From NCBI GenBank assembly GCA_965223245.1, contig CBDCVY010000013.1:3348001-3412000 (forward strand): a stretch of 64,000 nucleotides of DNA. The letters are read 5' to 3'. Each line of letters starts with the position of its first letter. Position 1 is the first letter of the stretch. Made by a program: the position numbers and the translations under genes. The notes under the pieces were generated by a model. The model did not search any database, was not told the origin of the DNA, and worked only from the letters and a program-made list of their open reading frames with translations. Below are positions 26,247-35,524 of the stretch, in pieces. The DNA comes from CBDCVY01 sp965223245. Lineage in GTDB: Bacteria > Nitrospinota > Nitrospinia > Nitrospinales > Nitrospinaceae.

Positions 26247-28136
26247 ATGAAACATTACGATGTCATTGTAATTGGAGGAGGCCACGCCGGATGTGAAGCG
26301 GCTTTAGCCTCAGCTCGAATGGGGGTTTCCACCCTTTTGTTGACCTTAGATATGGATAACATTGCCCTCATGCCCTGTAATCCAGCAATAGGTGGGGTGG
26401 GTAAAGGCCACATGGTTCGAGAGATTGATGCTTTGGGGGGTCAAATGGCAAAAGTTATTGACCATACCGGAATCCAGTTCCGGATGCTGAATGCCTCCAA
26501 AGGTCCTGCCGTTCAAGGAAACCGTGCACAAGCAGATAAGTTCCAATATAAAAGTGAAATGCGACGGGTGTTAGAACAACAGCCTGGATTAGACATAGCT
26601 ATTGAAGAGGCCGAAGAGTTTTTAATAAAAGATCACCAGGTTTCTGGTGTACGAACAGCTCAAGGCTCCCACTATTCCACACAAACTTTGATTATTACCA
26701 CCGGCACTTTTTTACGAGGCCGGATTCATATAGGATTAGAAAGTCGACCGGCAGGCCGAGTAGGGGAGAAACCTTCTAATAAACTTTCAGAATCATTCCT
26801 GAATTGTGGATTTGAATTGGGACGTTTGAAAACAGGTACACCTCCTCGACTACATAGCGGTTCAATAGATTTTAACCAATGTGAAATTCAATATGGTGAT
26901 TCTACTCCGAAACCTTTTTCTTTCAGCACTTCGTCTGTAGATCAGCGCCCTAAGATTCCTTGCCATATTACATACACCAATTTAAACACAGCAGAAGTGA
27001 TCCGCAAAAATATGGAGCTTTCTCCCCTTTATAGCGGAAAAATTGAAGGGGTGGGTCCAAGGTATTGCCCGTCTATTGAAGACAAAGTTGTAAAGTTCCC
27101 TGATAAAGAAACGCACCATATTTTTCTAGAACCCGAGGGTCTGAATACAGATTGGATTTATCCCAACGGAGTTTCTACAAGTTTACCTGAGTTTGTCCAA
27201 TTAGAGTTTATTCGAACCATTCCCGGATTAAAGAATGCAACTATTGCTCGTCCCGGTTACGCTGTGGAATATGATTTTGTTCCACCCACTCAGTTAAAAT
27301 CAACACTAGAAACTAAAAAGATAAAAGGACTATTTCACGCTGGGCAAATTAATGGAACTTCCGGATATGAAGAAGCGGCAGCACAAGGTCTAATTGCAGG
27401 TATTAACGCCGCTTTACAAGTAAAGAAGCTTGCTCCCTTTATTTTAACTCGAATGGATGCTTATATTGGTGTTCTGATTGATGATCTGGTTACCAAAGGT
27501 ACCCTAGAACCTTATCGCATGTTCACCTCAAGAGCAGAGTACCGGTTACTTTTAAGACAAGATAATGCGGATCGCCGATTAATGGAAAAAGGCCATCAAC
27601 TGGGTTTAATTACAAAGGGATTATTTGACAAGTGCCTTGAAAAACAAAAAAGTCTTACCACCGAAATTGAGCGCTTAAAAACCACCAAAGTTATTCCCAA
27701 TAAAGAGGTCAAACCCCTATTAGCGCAAATCGGTATTGAAGATTTAAAAGGTCCCACTACTTTAAGTGGTCTTTTGCGTCGCCCCGAAATTTCTTACCAT
27801 CAACTCATTAAGGTTTTTAATGGTGCTCATGTTCCACCCCCAATAGCGGAACTGGTAGAAATTGAAGTCAAATATGAAGCTTTTATTGAGCGACAAAACC
27901 AAATGGTAAAAAAGCAAAAGAAATTAGAAAATTATTCTATTCCACATAACTTGAGTTTTAAAGAAATCCCCGGACTCTCCCACGAGGAAGTTCAAAAATT
28001 GGAGAAACTCCGTCCTACCAACTTAGGTCAAGCCTCCCGTATTTCAGGGGTAACCCCGGCCGCGATCACTATTATTATGATGTTATTAGAACGTCGATTT
28101 AATTCTAAGGCCATTAGCGGGACCGCAACCAGTTAA
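26247..28136 (+). CDS. mnmG: tRNA uridine-5-carboxymethylaminomethyl modification enzyme MnmG (GidA)
   Basis: This FAD-dependent enzyme works with MnmE to make the cmnm5 group on U34 of tRNAs. The 629-residue length is normal. The FAD-binding motif VIVIGGGHAGCEAALASARMG opens the protein. Family blocks include MPCNPAIGGVGKGHMVREID, the cysteine-containing PRYCPSIEDKVVKFPDK and the C-terminal helical MnmE-binding domain (GVTPAAITIIMMLLERR). rsmG (gidB), often downstream, is not here. A DUF4911-like gene follows at 5 bp. Confidence 0.97.
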   Translation: MKHYDVIVIGGGHAGCEAALASARMGVSTLLLTLDMDNIALMPCNPAIGGVGKGHMVREIDALGGQMAKVIDHTGIQFRMLNASKGPAVQGNRAQADKFQYKSEMRRVLEQQPGLDIAIEEAEEFLIKDHQVSGVRTAQGSHYSTQTLIITTGTFLRGRIHIGLESRPAGRVGEKPSNKLSESFLNCGFELGRLKTGTPPRLHSGSIDFNQCEIQYGDSTPKPFSFSTSSVDQRPKIPCHITYTNLNTAEVIRKNMELSPLYSGKIEGVGPRYCPSIEDKVVKFPDKETHHIFLEPEGLNTDWIYPNGVSTSLPEFVQLEFIRTIPGLKNATIARPGYAVEYDFVPPTQLKSTLETKKIKGLFHAGQINGTSGYEEAAAQGLIAGINAALQVKKLAPFILTRMDAYIGVLIDDLVTKGTLEPYRMFTSRAEYRLLLRQDNADRRLMEKGHQLGLITKGLFDKCLEKQKSLTTEIERLKTTKVIPNKEVKPLLAQIGIEDLKGPTTLSGLLRRPEISYHQLIKVFNGAHVPPPIAELVEIEVKYEAFIERQNQMVKKQKKLENYSIPHNLSFKEIPGLSHEEVQKLEKLRPTNLGQASRISGVTPAAITIIMMLLERRFNSKAISGTATS

Positions 28137-28141
28137 GAAAT

Positions 28142-28378
28142 ATGTATCCCAAATATACCGATTCCATTCAATGGATCCTGGAGGTTGAAAAAAAAGAAAT
28201 CGGTTACATCGTTGGGCTGTTTGAAGGTTATGATGACTTCGCAGTGGTACGAACGCTAGACCCTGCTCGCGGACATATTGAACTCATGATCTCTCCTGAT
28301 TTTGAGAATGAAGTAGCAAAGCTGATTGAGAAATTATCAAAAGAAATTTCTTTAAGGATACTAAGTAAAGAAAATTAA
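28142..28378 (+). CDS. Small DUF4911-like protein
   Basis: This 78-residue protein reads as a ferredoxin-like beta-alpha-beta fold: IGYIVGLFEGYDDFAVVRTLD, then HIELMISPD and a C-terminal helix. The EGYD...V.T.D and terminal L..L pattern fits DUF4911, a family of unknown function in Deltaproteobacteria and relatives. Assignment is from memory of the family pattern. It starts 5 bp after mnmG and is likely translationally coupled to it, then converges with apt. Confidence 0.55.
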   Translation: MYPKYTDSIQWILEVEKKEIGYIVGLFEGYDDFAVVRTLDPARGHIELMISPDFENEVAKLIEKLSKEISLRILSKEN

Positions 28379-28387
28379 ATTATCAGG

Positions 28388-28407
28388 ATGATTCAAAATT
28401 GAATCAT
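28388..28407. terminator. Possible bidirectional terminator overlapping the apt stop codon
   Basis: ATGATTCA-AAAT-TGAATCAT forms an 8-bp perfect hairpin in the 14-bp gap between the convergent DUF4911-like gene and apt, using the last apt codons. On the minus strand it is followed by a T-rich stretch. The T-run is interrupted, so confidence is low. Confidence 0.35.
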
Positions 28408-28911
28408 AGAATATATTGGAAGATTTGTTAGTTTTTCTTTTCCATTTAGGAAGGTGAGTTCAATAATAAATGAAGCTTCTACGATTTCGGCTTGAAAGTT
28501 GTTATTGATTAATTGAACTGCCGCGGCCATGGTTCCTCCTGTAGCCAAAACGTCATCTATCAATACCACACGTTGACCCTTCTGGAGAGCATCCTGGTGA
28601 ATTTCAATACTATCTGTTCCATATTCTAAAGAATAACTTTGTTCAAAAGTCTTGTAGGGAAGTTTTCCGGGTTTACGGACAATTACACAGCCGGCTCCTA
28701 AAGCATAAGCTAAGGTTGCGGCAAAAATAAATCCACGCGCTTCAATGCCTACTACCATATCAATTTTTTTTCCAGTGTAGCGCATCTTTAATGAATCAAT
28801 CACTTTGGTAAAATGAACCGGATCAGATAACAATGGGGTGATGTCTTTAAACACAATTCCTTCTTTAGGAAAATCAGGGATGTCGCGAATGATGGTTTTT
28901 AGCTCTTCCAT
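28393..28911 (-). CDS. apt: Adenine phosphoribosyltransferase
   Basis: This purine salvage enzyme makes AMP from adenine and PRPP. The 172-residue chain starts MEELKTIIRDIPDFPKEGIVF, carries the Apt block IEARGFIFAATLAYALGAG and the PRPP-binding loop VVLIDDVLATGGT. The frame is open to a TTG at 28935, but GAAAGGA lies six to seven bases before the ATG at 28911, giving normal family length. It is convergent with the mnmG operon. Confidence 0.95.
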   Translation of the reverse strand: MEELKTIIRDIPDFPKEGIVFKDITPLLSDPVHFTKVIDSLKMRYTGKKIDMVVGIEARGFIFAATLAYALGAGCVIVRKPGKLPYKTFEQSYSLEYGTDSIEIHQDALQKGQRVVLIDDVLATGGTMAAAVQLINNNFQAEIVEASFIIELTFLNGKEKLTNLPIYSMIQF

Positions 28912-28965
28912 GGAAGTTCCTTTCTTATTGAACAAACAAAGATATTCTATTTTGGAAAAGTAATC

Positions 28966-29694
28966 CTATCTTTTCCTGGGCAAGAATAACAGGGGATTTT
29001 TGGGATGGGAATCATTTCTCACTTCAAAATGAAGATGCGGTCCGGTGGCGCGCCCACTCTTACCTACATAAGCAATTCTTTGTCCTTTTTTTACATATGC
29101 ACCTTTCCTAACCAGGTTCCTTGCATTATGGGCATATACTGTAGTCAATCGCCCCGGGTGCTTAATAATAATCATCCTTCCATATCCGGTGGGCCCCCAA
29201 CCGCTAAATTTTACACGTCCCCCATTGGCAGCGATGATGGGAGTTCCTCTAGGTGCTCCAATATCAATTCCCTCGTGTTTACGGCCCCGTCGGCGACCAA
29301 ATTGAGAAGTTAAAGTTCCTCGTACCGGCCAAATTAGTTTTCCCTTGTAAGATCGTTTTCTGGCTTGTTTCTTGGGAATTCTTTTCGAACTATAAACTCT
29401 TTGACCGACTCCCTGTACCGTAGGAGGAACCTCTAAAATCCGAATTGCACCTGGAATCCATAATTGATGACCCACTCTAATTTGACTGGGATCCCAAATT
29501 TGGTTGGCCACTTGTAAAACACGAACATCCACCTGATAGGTTTTTGCTATTGTATAAAGAGTTTGGCCTTTTTGGACAGAATGATAAACTCCAGGAGATT
29601 CTAAACGGAGAGACTTTCCTCCTCCACAACCGGAGATCAAAGACAACACAAAAACAAAATATATAAACGATAGAATGAAACGCGATTTAATCAT
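28966..29694 (-). CDS. LysM / M23 peptidase lipoprotein (NlpD-EnvC type)
   Basis: This is a 242-residue lipoprotein with lipobox LISGC (cysteine near residue 23). A LysM domain (YHSVQKGQTLYTIAKTYQV ... VGHQLWIPG) binds peptidoglycan. The C-terminal LytM/M23 domain has both metal-binding motifs intact: HEGIDIG and GPHLHFEVR. Retention of these ligands suggests an active endopeptidase rather than a degenerate activator. It probably works at the cell wall in growth or division. The start lacks a clear Shine-Dalgarno sequence. Confidence 0.9.
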   Translation of the reverse strand: MIKSRFILSFIYFVFVLSLISGCGGGKSLRLESPGVYHSVQKGQTLYTIAKTYQVDVRVLQVANQIWDPSQIRVGHQLWIPGAIRILEVPPTVQGVGQRVYSSKRIPKKQARKRSYKGKLIWPVRGTLTSQFGRRRGRKHEGIDIGAPRGTPIIAANGGRVKFSGWGPTGYGRMIIIKHPGRLTTVYAHNARNLVRKGAYVKKGQRIAYVGKSGRATGPHLHFEVRNDSHPKNPLLFLPRKR

Positions 29695-29856
29695 GGCAAT
29701 TGAGTAACTTATTATTAGTCAATAAATTATATCATTTTCGTTTATTGGATCAAGGTCACTACTTCCTTTACAAGGGGGGTGGGTTTATGTATAAATCAAA
29801 CAAGGAAAAAGTTTTAAAGATATTAATTTCATTTTCGCTAACCATGGATATTTCAA

Positions 29857-30999
29857 GTGAAAACAAACCATAGAATTTTTATATTTTTTATGCTTCTCAA
29901 TTTTCTGGGTATCACTGCATGTGGACCCACCGCAAAAGATCCCGAGCCTTTTGCCGTACCCGTGGTATATGAAACCGGTAAAAAACCTGCCACTCTGATC
30001 GCCCATGATATGAACAATGATGAATTTCCAGACATCTTAGTTCCCAACACAGATGATCACACTCTTATGTTTTTTCGTGGGAATGGAGATGGAACATTCG
30101 CGAATCCATTCGTAATGGATACCGGTCGGGAACCCGTTGCCTTGGAGGTAGGTGACTTTAATAACGATCACATCCCTGATGCTGCCGTATGCAATTATGG
30201 TGACAATACTCTCTCTATTATTCTTGGACAAAAAGATGAAGTGTTTAAGATGATGGATCCCATAAAAATTGGCAAACTTCCTATAGCTATCGCAAAAGGA
30301 GATTTTAATAATGATCGTAATTTGGATTTAGCAGTGACACTTCGTTTTGATAAATTGATTATTTTGCTGGGCAATGGGGATGGAACCTTTAAATTAGCAG
30401 AGGCTTATAAAGCTGGCGGCACACCAGCCAGATTAGTAGTTGGTGATTATAACTCAGATCAAAAAGAAGACATCGCAATTGCCTTTAACGCAGTAAAAAC
30501 TAATTTCATAAAAATATTTTATGGTAACGGCGACGGAACGTTTGCACCACCAAAACGGATAAAAGGCGGACACCAATCGGGTTTCATTGCACAAGGAGAT
30601 ATGGACAAAGATGGGAAGCTGGATCTTATGGTTTCTAGCCCCATGGCCGACAGCTTGACTATATTCATGGGAGATGGAAAAGGTAATTTTAAAAAGAAAG
30701 ACGATTTCGCAGCTGAGAAAGGGCCCAACTATATTGTCACCGGAGAATTTACGGGTGATAAAACTCTAGACTTGGTGGTTGGCAACCAACGAGATGGGAC
30801 TATTTCTCTTTTACCAGGGCGTGGGGATGGAACGTTTATTTTTCCTCATTACAATTATCCTGTCGGACGACATCCGCGAGCAGTAGCAGGGGCTGATTTT
30901 AATAAAGATGGGCTGAAAGACATTGCCGTTATTTTATATGATTCGCACACCTTGCAAATATTTATGAGACGGTTTGAAAATAATACAATTGAATCGTAA
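29857..30999 (+). CDS. FG-GAP/VCBS repeat lipoprotein
   Basis: This is a 380-residue secreted lipoprotein, lipobox LGITAC. It then carries seven FG-GAP blades, each with a calcium-type D-x-N/D-x-D-x-x-D loop (DMNNDEFPD, DFNNDHIPD, DFNNDRNLD, DYNSDQKED, DMDKDGKLD, EFTGDKTLD, DFNKDGLKD) and a GNGDGTF turn. Together these make an integrin-like seven-bladed propeller, so the protein is probably a surface or periplasmic binding or adhesion module. The start is GTG at 29857 with a weak ribosome-binding site. It is monocistronic. Confidence 0.85.
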   Translation: MKTNHRIFIFFMLLNFLGITACGPTAKDPEPFAVPVVYETGKKPATLIAHDMNNDEFPDILVPNTDDHTLMFFRGNGDGTFANPFVMDTGREPVALEVGDFNNDHIPDAAVCNYGDNTLSIILGQKDEVFKMMDPIKIGKLPIAIAKGDFNNDRNLDLAVTLRFDKLIILLGNGDGTFKLAEAYKAGGTPARLVVGDYNSDQKEDIAIAFNAVKTNFIKIFYGNGDGTFAPPKRIKGGHQSGFIAQGDMDKDGKLDLMVSSPMADSLTIFMGDGKGNFKKKDDFAAEKGPNYIVTGEFTGDKTLDLVVGNQRDGTISLLPGRGDGTFIFPHYNYPVGRHPRAVAGADFNKDGLKDIAVILYDSHTLQIFMRRFENNTIES

Positions 31000-31110
31000 G
31001 CACCCGAAATTTTTTCCGATGGGGGTTTCACTTTTGGCAGATTGAATAATTTTAGATGGAAAACAGTACATAAATTTTCAAGTTAATGGTTCGGCCTGGA
31101 ACAAAATTAT

Positions 31111-31308
31111 TCAAGAACCCTCTTCGAAATCATCCACTTCCGGGTTTGCCGATTCGCCTTTGATAGAATAGCCTTGTCCCAGCCATTGGCTAAGATCTAC
31201 CAGTCGACAACGCTCCGAACAAAAAGGGAAATACCGGTTTTCTTTTTTTGAAACTGCCTTTTTACAAATTGAACAGAGATTTGTAGTTTTATTTGAAGAG
31301 GGCTTCAT
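31111..31308 (-). CDS. yacG: YacG-type zinc finger protein (DNA gyrase inhibitor family)
   Basis: This 65-residue protein has four zinc ligands C12-x2-C15 and C30-x3-C34 and the family tail CRLVDLSQWLGQGYSI. In E. coli YacG binds GyrB and blocks DNA binding. The rest of the C-terminus is acidic (EVDDFEEGS). It stands alone here, whereas it is often beside coaE. Confidence 0.88.
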   Translation of the reverse strand: MKPSSNKTTNLCSICKKAVSKKENRYFPFCSERCRLVDLSQWLGQGYSIKGESANPEVDDFEEGS

Positions 31309-31446
31309 AGATTACCCATCTAAAATTTTCATGTGTTCTTTTAAGAATACAACATGTTTATAATCCGGTAAATAATTCCTGCAAATTCAGATTTTTACAT
31401 TTCTCTAAAGGTGACGTCTTTTAAATATTTCCTTTTTCTCAAATAG

Positions 31447-31926
31447 CTAACAATCAAAAGGGACAATATTCGGAAAGTTGTTATTCAAATTATCTACCAT
31501 TTGTTTTGCATCGGGCCCTGCCCCCACCATGACAGCTGTGGAACCCTCCTTATTACAAGCCCCCGCTTTAGGACGGGAAACACAGACAATATATCCTCGA
31601 GTCGAGAAGGTCATTCCACTTACTTCAGAGTTACCCTTTTTAATATTAAAAATTTTTATTTTACCAATAGAGGTTTTTTTTAAAGTTTGCTCCGCCGCTT
31701 GCAAACAAGTTTTTTTTCCAAAAAGTAAATCTTTTAATCTGTAATAGGAGGCGGGAACATTTGCTTTTAATTTTAATCTGGGTTGAACCTGCAAATTTTT
31801 TTTTTCTTCGACAGATTTTATTTGAGAAAAGGATGTATGAACAAAGGACAACATCACTACATTAATAAACATTAGCAAAAAGATCTTAAAAGATAATTTA
31901 TTTTTTTTGCGGAAAACAGTAATCAT
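31447..31926 (-). CDS. Secreted protein of unknown function
   Basis: This 159-residue protein has an N-terminal signal (basic start, then FKIFLLMFINVVMLSFVHT, cleavage likely near SFS-Q) and a mature region with four cysteines, two of them in CVSRPKAGAC. GGGAGG lies eight bases before the ATG at 31926, which I take as the start although the frame is open to 31965. The mature part looks like a small disulphide-stabilised periplasmic domain. I recognise no family. Confidence 0.7.
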   Translation of the reverse strand: MITVFRKKNKLSFKIFLLMFINVVMLSFVHTSFSQIKSVEEKKNLQVQPRLKLKANVPASYYRLKDLLFGKKTCLQAAEQTLKKTSIGKIKIFNIKKGNSEVSGMTFSTRGYIVCVSRPKAGACNKEGSTAVMVGAGPDAKQMVDNLNNNFPNIVPFDC

Positions 31927-31991
31927 GGGTTTTTCCTCCCTAGCATTTAGAAAGAGCGAACACACCGTATTTATAAATTAAAGGAGGAATA

Positions 31992-32168
31992 ATGTCCAAA
32001 CAATTAAATTTCCTATCCCAGTGCCAACAAGATTTTTGGTTCGCCTATATTTGTCCACAGTTAGGTTTTTCGTTCCAATCCCTACTCCGCATAAAATACT
32101 TCAACAATTTATCTGTGTGTGGTCATAAGAAATTTAAATTAGAACCGGGAATATTTCGACTGCTTTAA
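31992..32168 (+). CDS. Short ORF (58 residues) with strong ribosome-binding site
   Basis: ATG at 31992 is preceded by AAGGAGG four bases upstream, one of the best Shine-Dalgarno sequences in the window. The frame gives a 58-residue peptide beginning MSKQLNFLSQCQQ with three cysteines (11, 21 and 43), aromatic residues and a basic C-terminus, ending at TAA 32166. It diverges from the secreted-protein gene at 31926. Coding status rests on the ribosome-binding site alone. Confidence 0.4.
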   Translation: MSKQLNFLSQCQQDFWFAYICPQLGFSFQSLLRIKYFNNLSVCGHKKFKLEPGIFRLL

Positions 32169-32485
32169 TTTGTTATAAGGAAAAAACTAGTGGTAAGGGG
32201 AGTGTAGCAGATGCACTAAAAATAAAATCTATTTCTTTATCCTCAAAATTTAATTTTCTGTAGAGTCTCTAAATCAAAAAAAGATTATTCCATCCGTGGA
32301 ATATATTAATAACTTTTCAATAAATTAAAATAACCTTTCAAAATTCTTAGAATTTTAGTTCCCAATTAAGTACTTCATTAATAAAAATGGTATGAAATAA
32401 ACTTTATCTATTACTTAAGAAAAAAATTTTAAATTCTGAGCTTTATTAAAGTTCTGGAATGGATTAATCCCAAGTCAATCCAATA
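32169..32485. other. AT-rich intergenic region, no clear feature
   Basis: This 317-bp stretch has a 7-bp hairpin (TATTCCA with TGGAATA, 32286-32303) and an AAAATTC/GAATTTT hairpin near 32340-32356. Neither is followed by a T-run. No coding frame or promoter could be supported. Confidence 0.35.
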
Positions 32486-32662
32486 TTAAAGACTATTTTT
32501 CTTATCCTGAATTTCCGCTCGTCTTGTTTTTGCTAGCTTCCCTAATTCAGCCAAAGCTTTTCTCGCCCGGGCAGCTGCGGCTTTTATATTTTTTTGTTCA
32601 AAACTCTCATTCTCTTCAAGGTAAGCATTAAATGCAGAAACAATTTGTTCATGGGTTTTCAT
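32486..32662 (-). CDS. Short histone-H1-like basic protein
   Basis: This 58-residue protein (MKTHEQIVSAFNAYLEEN...) has a central Ala/Arg/Lys-rich helix KAAAARARKALAELGKLAKT and a Lys-rich tail. It resembles short bacterial histone-H1-like (Hc1-type) proteins thought to bind DNA. The ATG at 32662 has GGAG upstream and fits better than an open start at 32692. It is monocistronic. DNA binding is inferred from composition. Confidence 0.65.
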   Translation of the reverse strand: MKTHEQIVSAFNAYLEENESFEQKNIKAAAARARKALAELGKLAKTRRAEIQDKKNSL

Positions 32663-32785
32663 TTGATTCCAGCTCCAAATTAAATTTTTCAAAAACTTTT
32701 TTAGGAATAATATTCCTTCTAGCTCTTAAGAATAACAATTAAATCCTTTAAAGCGTAATATTTTTAATGGGATAATTGAATAATT

Positions 32786-33859
32786 TTATTCAATTAAATT
32801 AAAATCATCATTTCGGTAAGTTCTTCTCCGGGTTTGAATCCGATCAGCAAAAATTTTATGAATACGACTATCATCGTCCTCATCATATATATCACCCAAG
32901 AAAGCCTCAATGATGTCCTCCATTGTAACAATCCCTAAATGATCACCCTGATCGGAAACAACTAAAGCCATATGACCATGCTTCTTTTGCAGAATGCGTA
33001 AAACAGGTAATACCATATCAGTATTCTTGACTTTTAAAAGAGGATGAATAATATTTTCCCAAGTAGTTCCCCCTGCTTCTCTTAATCCAAGAAATTCCTT
33101 CGTGTGAAGAATCCCTACTACTTCCTGACTTTCCATCACGGGTAAGCGTGTATGACCTGATGCAAAAATTACCGGTGCCACCTCCTCCATGGAATTAGAT
33201 TTTTTCACAAATACCACATCCCGCCAAAGAATTAAAACATCTTGGACCTGTTTACGCTCGATAGAAACTAAATTTACCACCGCTCGCTGATGAGTGGGTG
33301 TCAGAGAACCGATTTGAATAGTAGTCCCTTGAGGTTTAGGTGTAAATCGGCTTTGAGGAAAAAAAATATAAAGAATTTTTTTGGTGGACCATTCTAATAA
33401 GGTGACCACAGGAGAAAATATTTTGTCGGCAAAGGAAATCCAACGAGAACCCTTTAAAACTATTTTTAAAGGAGTTCGTAAAGCAAGCGATTTTGGAGTC
33501 AGTTCCCCCAATACAATATTTAGATAAGCTAATGGCAATACGATTATAACAATTGAAAGTATTTCGGCCATAAATGCAGATAAATTCCATTTTTCAATTA
33601 AGAATGGTCGGATTTGGATAGCAGCTTCCATTCCCCCCACGGTAGCTGCTAACAGGGCAACTAAGGTTATACCAATTTGAATAATCGAAAGTGTTCTCTC
33701 CGGGTTCGATCTGCGGTCCAAAATCCATTGGGCTTTTCTTGATCCAGTTTTAGCCAATGGTCGCAGCTCACCAGGTGGCACTGTTACAAAAGCCATCTCA
33801 AAAGCAGCCAATAAAGAATTTATGATAAGACAAATAAATATTATTAAAAAAGATTCCAT
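32786..33859 (-). CDS. CNNM/CorB-like membrane protein (DUF21 + CBS pair)
   Basis: This 357-residue protein has the DUF21 domain: three to four membrane segments, starting SFLIIFICLIINSLLAAFEM and including ERTLSIIQIGITLVALLAA and GELTPKSLAL. Two CBS domains follow (about residues 205-330, ending VSDQGDHLGIVTMEDIIEAFLGDIYDE). The C-terminal CorC_HlyC transporter-associated domain of full-length family members is missing, so this is the short form. Family members are linked to Mg2+ efflux and adenosine nucleotide sensing through CBS. It has no operon partner. Confidence 0.85.
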   Translation of the reverse strand: MESFLIIFICLIINSLLAAFEMAFVTVPPGELRPLAKTGSRKAQWILDRRSNPERTLSIIQIGITLVALLAATVGGMEAAIQIRPFLIEKWNLSAFMAEILSIVIIVLPLAYLNIVLGELTPKSLALRTPLKIVLKGSRWISFADKIFSPVVTLLEWSTKKILYIFFPQSRFTPKPQGTTIQIGSLTPTHQRAVVNLVSIERKQVQDVLILWRDVVFVKKSNSMEEVAPVIFASGHTRLPVMESQEVVGILHTKEFLGLREAGGTTWENIIHPLLKVKNTDMVLPVLRILQKKHGHMALVVSDQGDHLGIVTMEDIIEAFLGDIYDEDDDSRIHKIFADRIQTRRRTYRNDDFNLIE

Positions 33860-34071
33860 AGTTTTAAACGGGTAATAAGTTACAAAATTAAATAAATCCT
33901 GAAATCATTAGGAACTTTAGGCCAAAAATACAATAATTCTGATTTCATAGACCCCATGACCGGAAAAAATTTCAACAACTCTAAACATGCCACAAATTAC
34001 CATAATTGGGACTTGAATTTAGCTTCATGTTCAGTTAATCTTAGCCCTTTTTTATAGCCCAAAAGGAAGAA

Positions 34072-35487
34072 ATGCTCAAGACCACTTTGATTGGCCATGC
34101 TTGCCTATTTATCCAATCTAAAGAAACAACCATCCTAACAGACCCGGTTTGGTTTGATTATCTGTGGGAAGAAATTAATGTTCTGTGTCCCAGCATTGAT
34201 TTGAATAAAACCAAAATTCCTCCTGTGGAAATACTCAATATTTCTCACAGACATCAGGATCATTTCGATGTTCGAACTTTAGCGTACCTGGCACAAGACA
34301 ACGGAATATTAAAGCCGGATGCCACTATCTTGGCTCCTGAAGATCATTTAATTTTAGATGTACTTAGGGAATTAGAATTTAAAAATATTAAGATAGTTAA
34401 AGATTTTGAGTCAATCACTATTAAAGATGTGACATTAACACCCACACCCTCCCGAAATCGGCTCGGCACAGCACAAGATGATTTTCCTGAACACGGGCTT
34501 TTAGTGAGTGACGGTGAAGTCACCGTGTGGAATCAAGTCGATACCATTGTAAACCCGGAAATTATTGAAAAAATCCTTCAGATCGCAGAGAAGGTCGATT
34601 TGGTTCATGCGCGTTTCGTTCCATTATTAGAAGGGAATTTCTCCTATAATAAATCATTTGCTTTGCCCTTTGACGAATATTGTACTTTTTTGAATGTTGT
34701 AAAAGCAGTAGGACCACGAATGGTAGTTCCTGGCTCTGCGGCTTTTCGATTTCGAGACGAATTTGATTTTCTAAATTGCTATTCGTTTCCAACCACTCAA
34801 GAACAATTCTTAAAAGATCTTTCTGCATTTTGTCCGGAAGTTCCTTCAAGCCCTTATTTACCGGGTGACGTGGCACACGTTTCAGCCCAAGAAGTTAAAA
34901 TTGAAAAACAAGCCTCTAATTTTGTACGCGTTCAAGAAGACGATAGCAATCGAGTTGTATTTAAACCGGTGATGGAAGTTTCTCCAGTTCGAACTCGAAC
35001 GACAGAACCGGAACAACACAAAAAAGAAATGTCAGTAATTCGTAAATTTATTGAATCAGAGTTGTTAGTAAGACTGCTCAACAGTGATATGGCTGGTGGT
35101 TGGAAGGATTGGCAAATGGTTTATCAATTGGAGGTATTCGGTCAAAATGATTCAGAGTGCTGGAGTATTGACTTTGGAGAGCCGGAACCCAAGATTCATA
35201 AAGGAACCTTGGGCAAAATCAATTTGTATGAAGGAATTGCGGCTTCCGAATTATTCAGTCTGATTCAAAAAACCACTTCATGGGATTTTGTGGCCTTATG
35301 TGGTAATTATCGAACGTTTAATAACATTTATCGAGTGACTAACGGCAATTTTGAATATTGTGCCGCTGAGAAAACCCACGATTATGCATTTGAGCCTTTG
35401 ATGGTAGCTTTCCCCTGGGACTTAGAAATGGATCGCGAAAAATTTATGCAAGATGTCCGTAAATGGAAAGGAGTTCCCCAGAATTAA
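34072..35487 (+). CDS. Metallo-beta-lactamase-fold hydrolase with C-terminal SCP2-like region
   Basis: This 471-residue protein has an N-terminal MBL domain (about 1-250): LIGHACLFIQSKETTILTDP, then the metal motif SHRHQDHFD (HxHxDH). The pattern is UlaG/L-ascorbate-6-P lactonase-like. After a linker, residues about 320-465 form a separate alpha/beta domain (KDWQMVYQLEVFG ... WDFVALCGNYRTF) that resembles SCP2 sterol-carrier domains. That part is a loose resemblance only. The substrate is unknown. No signal peptide is present, and it converges with the DODA gene. Confidence 0.7.
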   Translation: MLKTTLIGHACLFIQSKETTILTDPVWFDYLWEEINVLCPSIDLNKTKIPPVEILNISHRHQDHFDVRTLAYLAQDNGILKPDATILAPEDHLILDVLRELEFKNIKIVKDFESITIKDVTLTPTPSRNRLGTAQDDFPEHGLLVSDGEVTVWNQVDTIVNPEIIEKILQIAEKVDLVHARFVPLLEGNFSYNKSFALPFDEYCTFLNVVKAVGPRMVVPGSAAFRFRDEFDFLNCYSFPTTQEQFLKDLSAFCPEVPSSPYLPGDVAHVSAQEVKIEKQASNFVRVQEDDSNRVVFKPVMEVSPVRTRTTEPEQHKKEMSVIRKFIESELLVRLLNSDMAGGWKDWQMVYQLEVFGQNDSECWSIDFGEPEPKIHKGTLGKINLYEGIAASELFSLIQKTTSWDFVALCGNYRTFNNIYRVTNGNFEYCAAEKTHDYAFEPLMVAFPWDLEMDREKFMQDVRKWKGVPQN

Positions 35488-35524
35488 TCCAATCGATCCA
35501 AGGGCAAAATTCTTAACCAAATTT

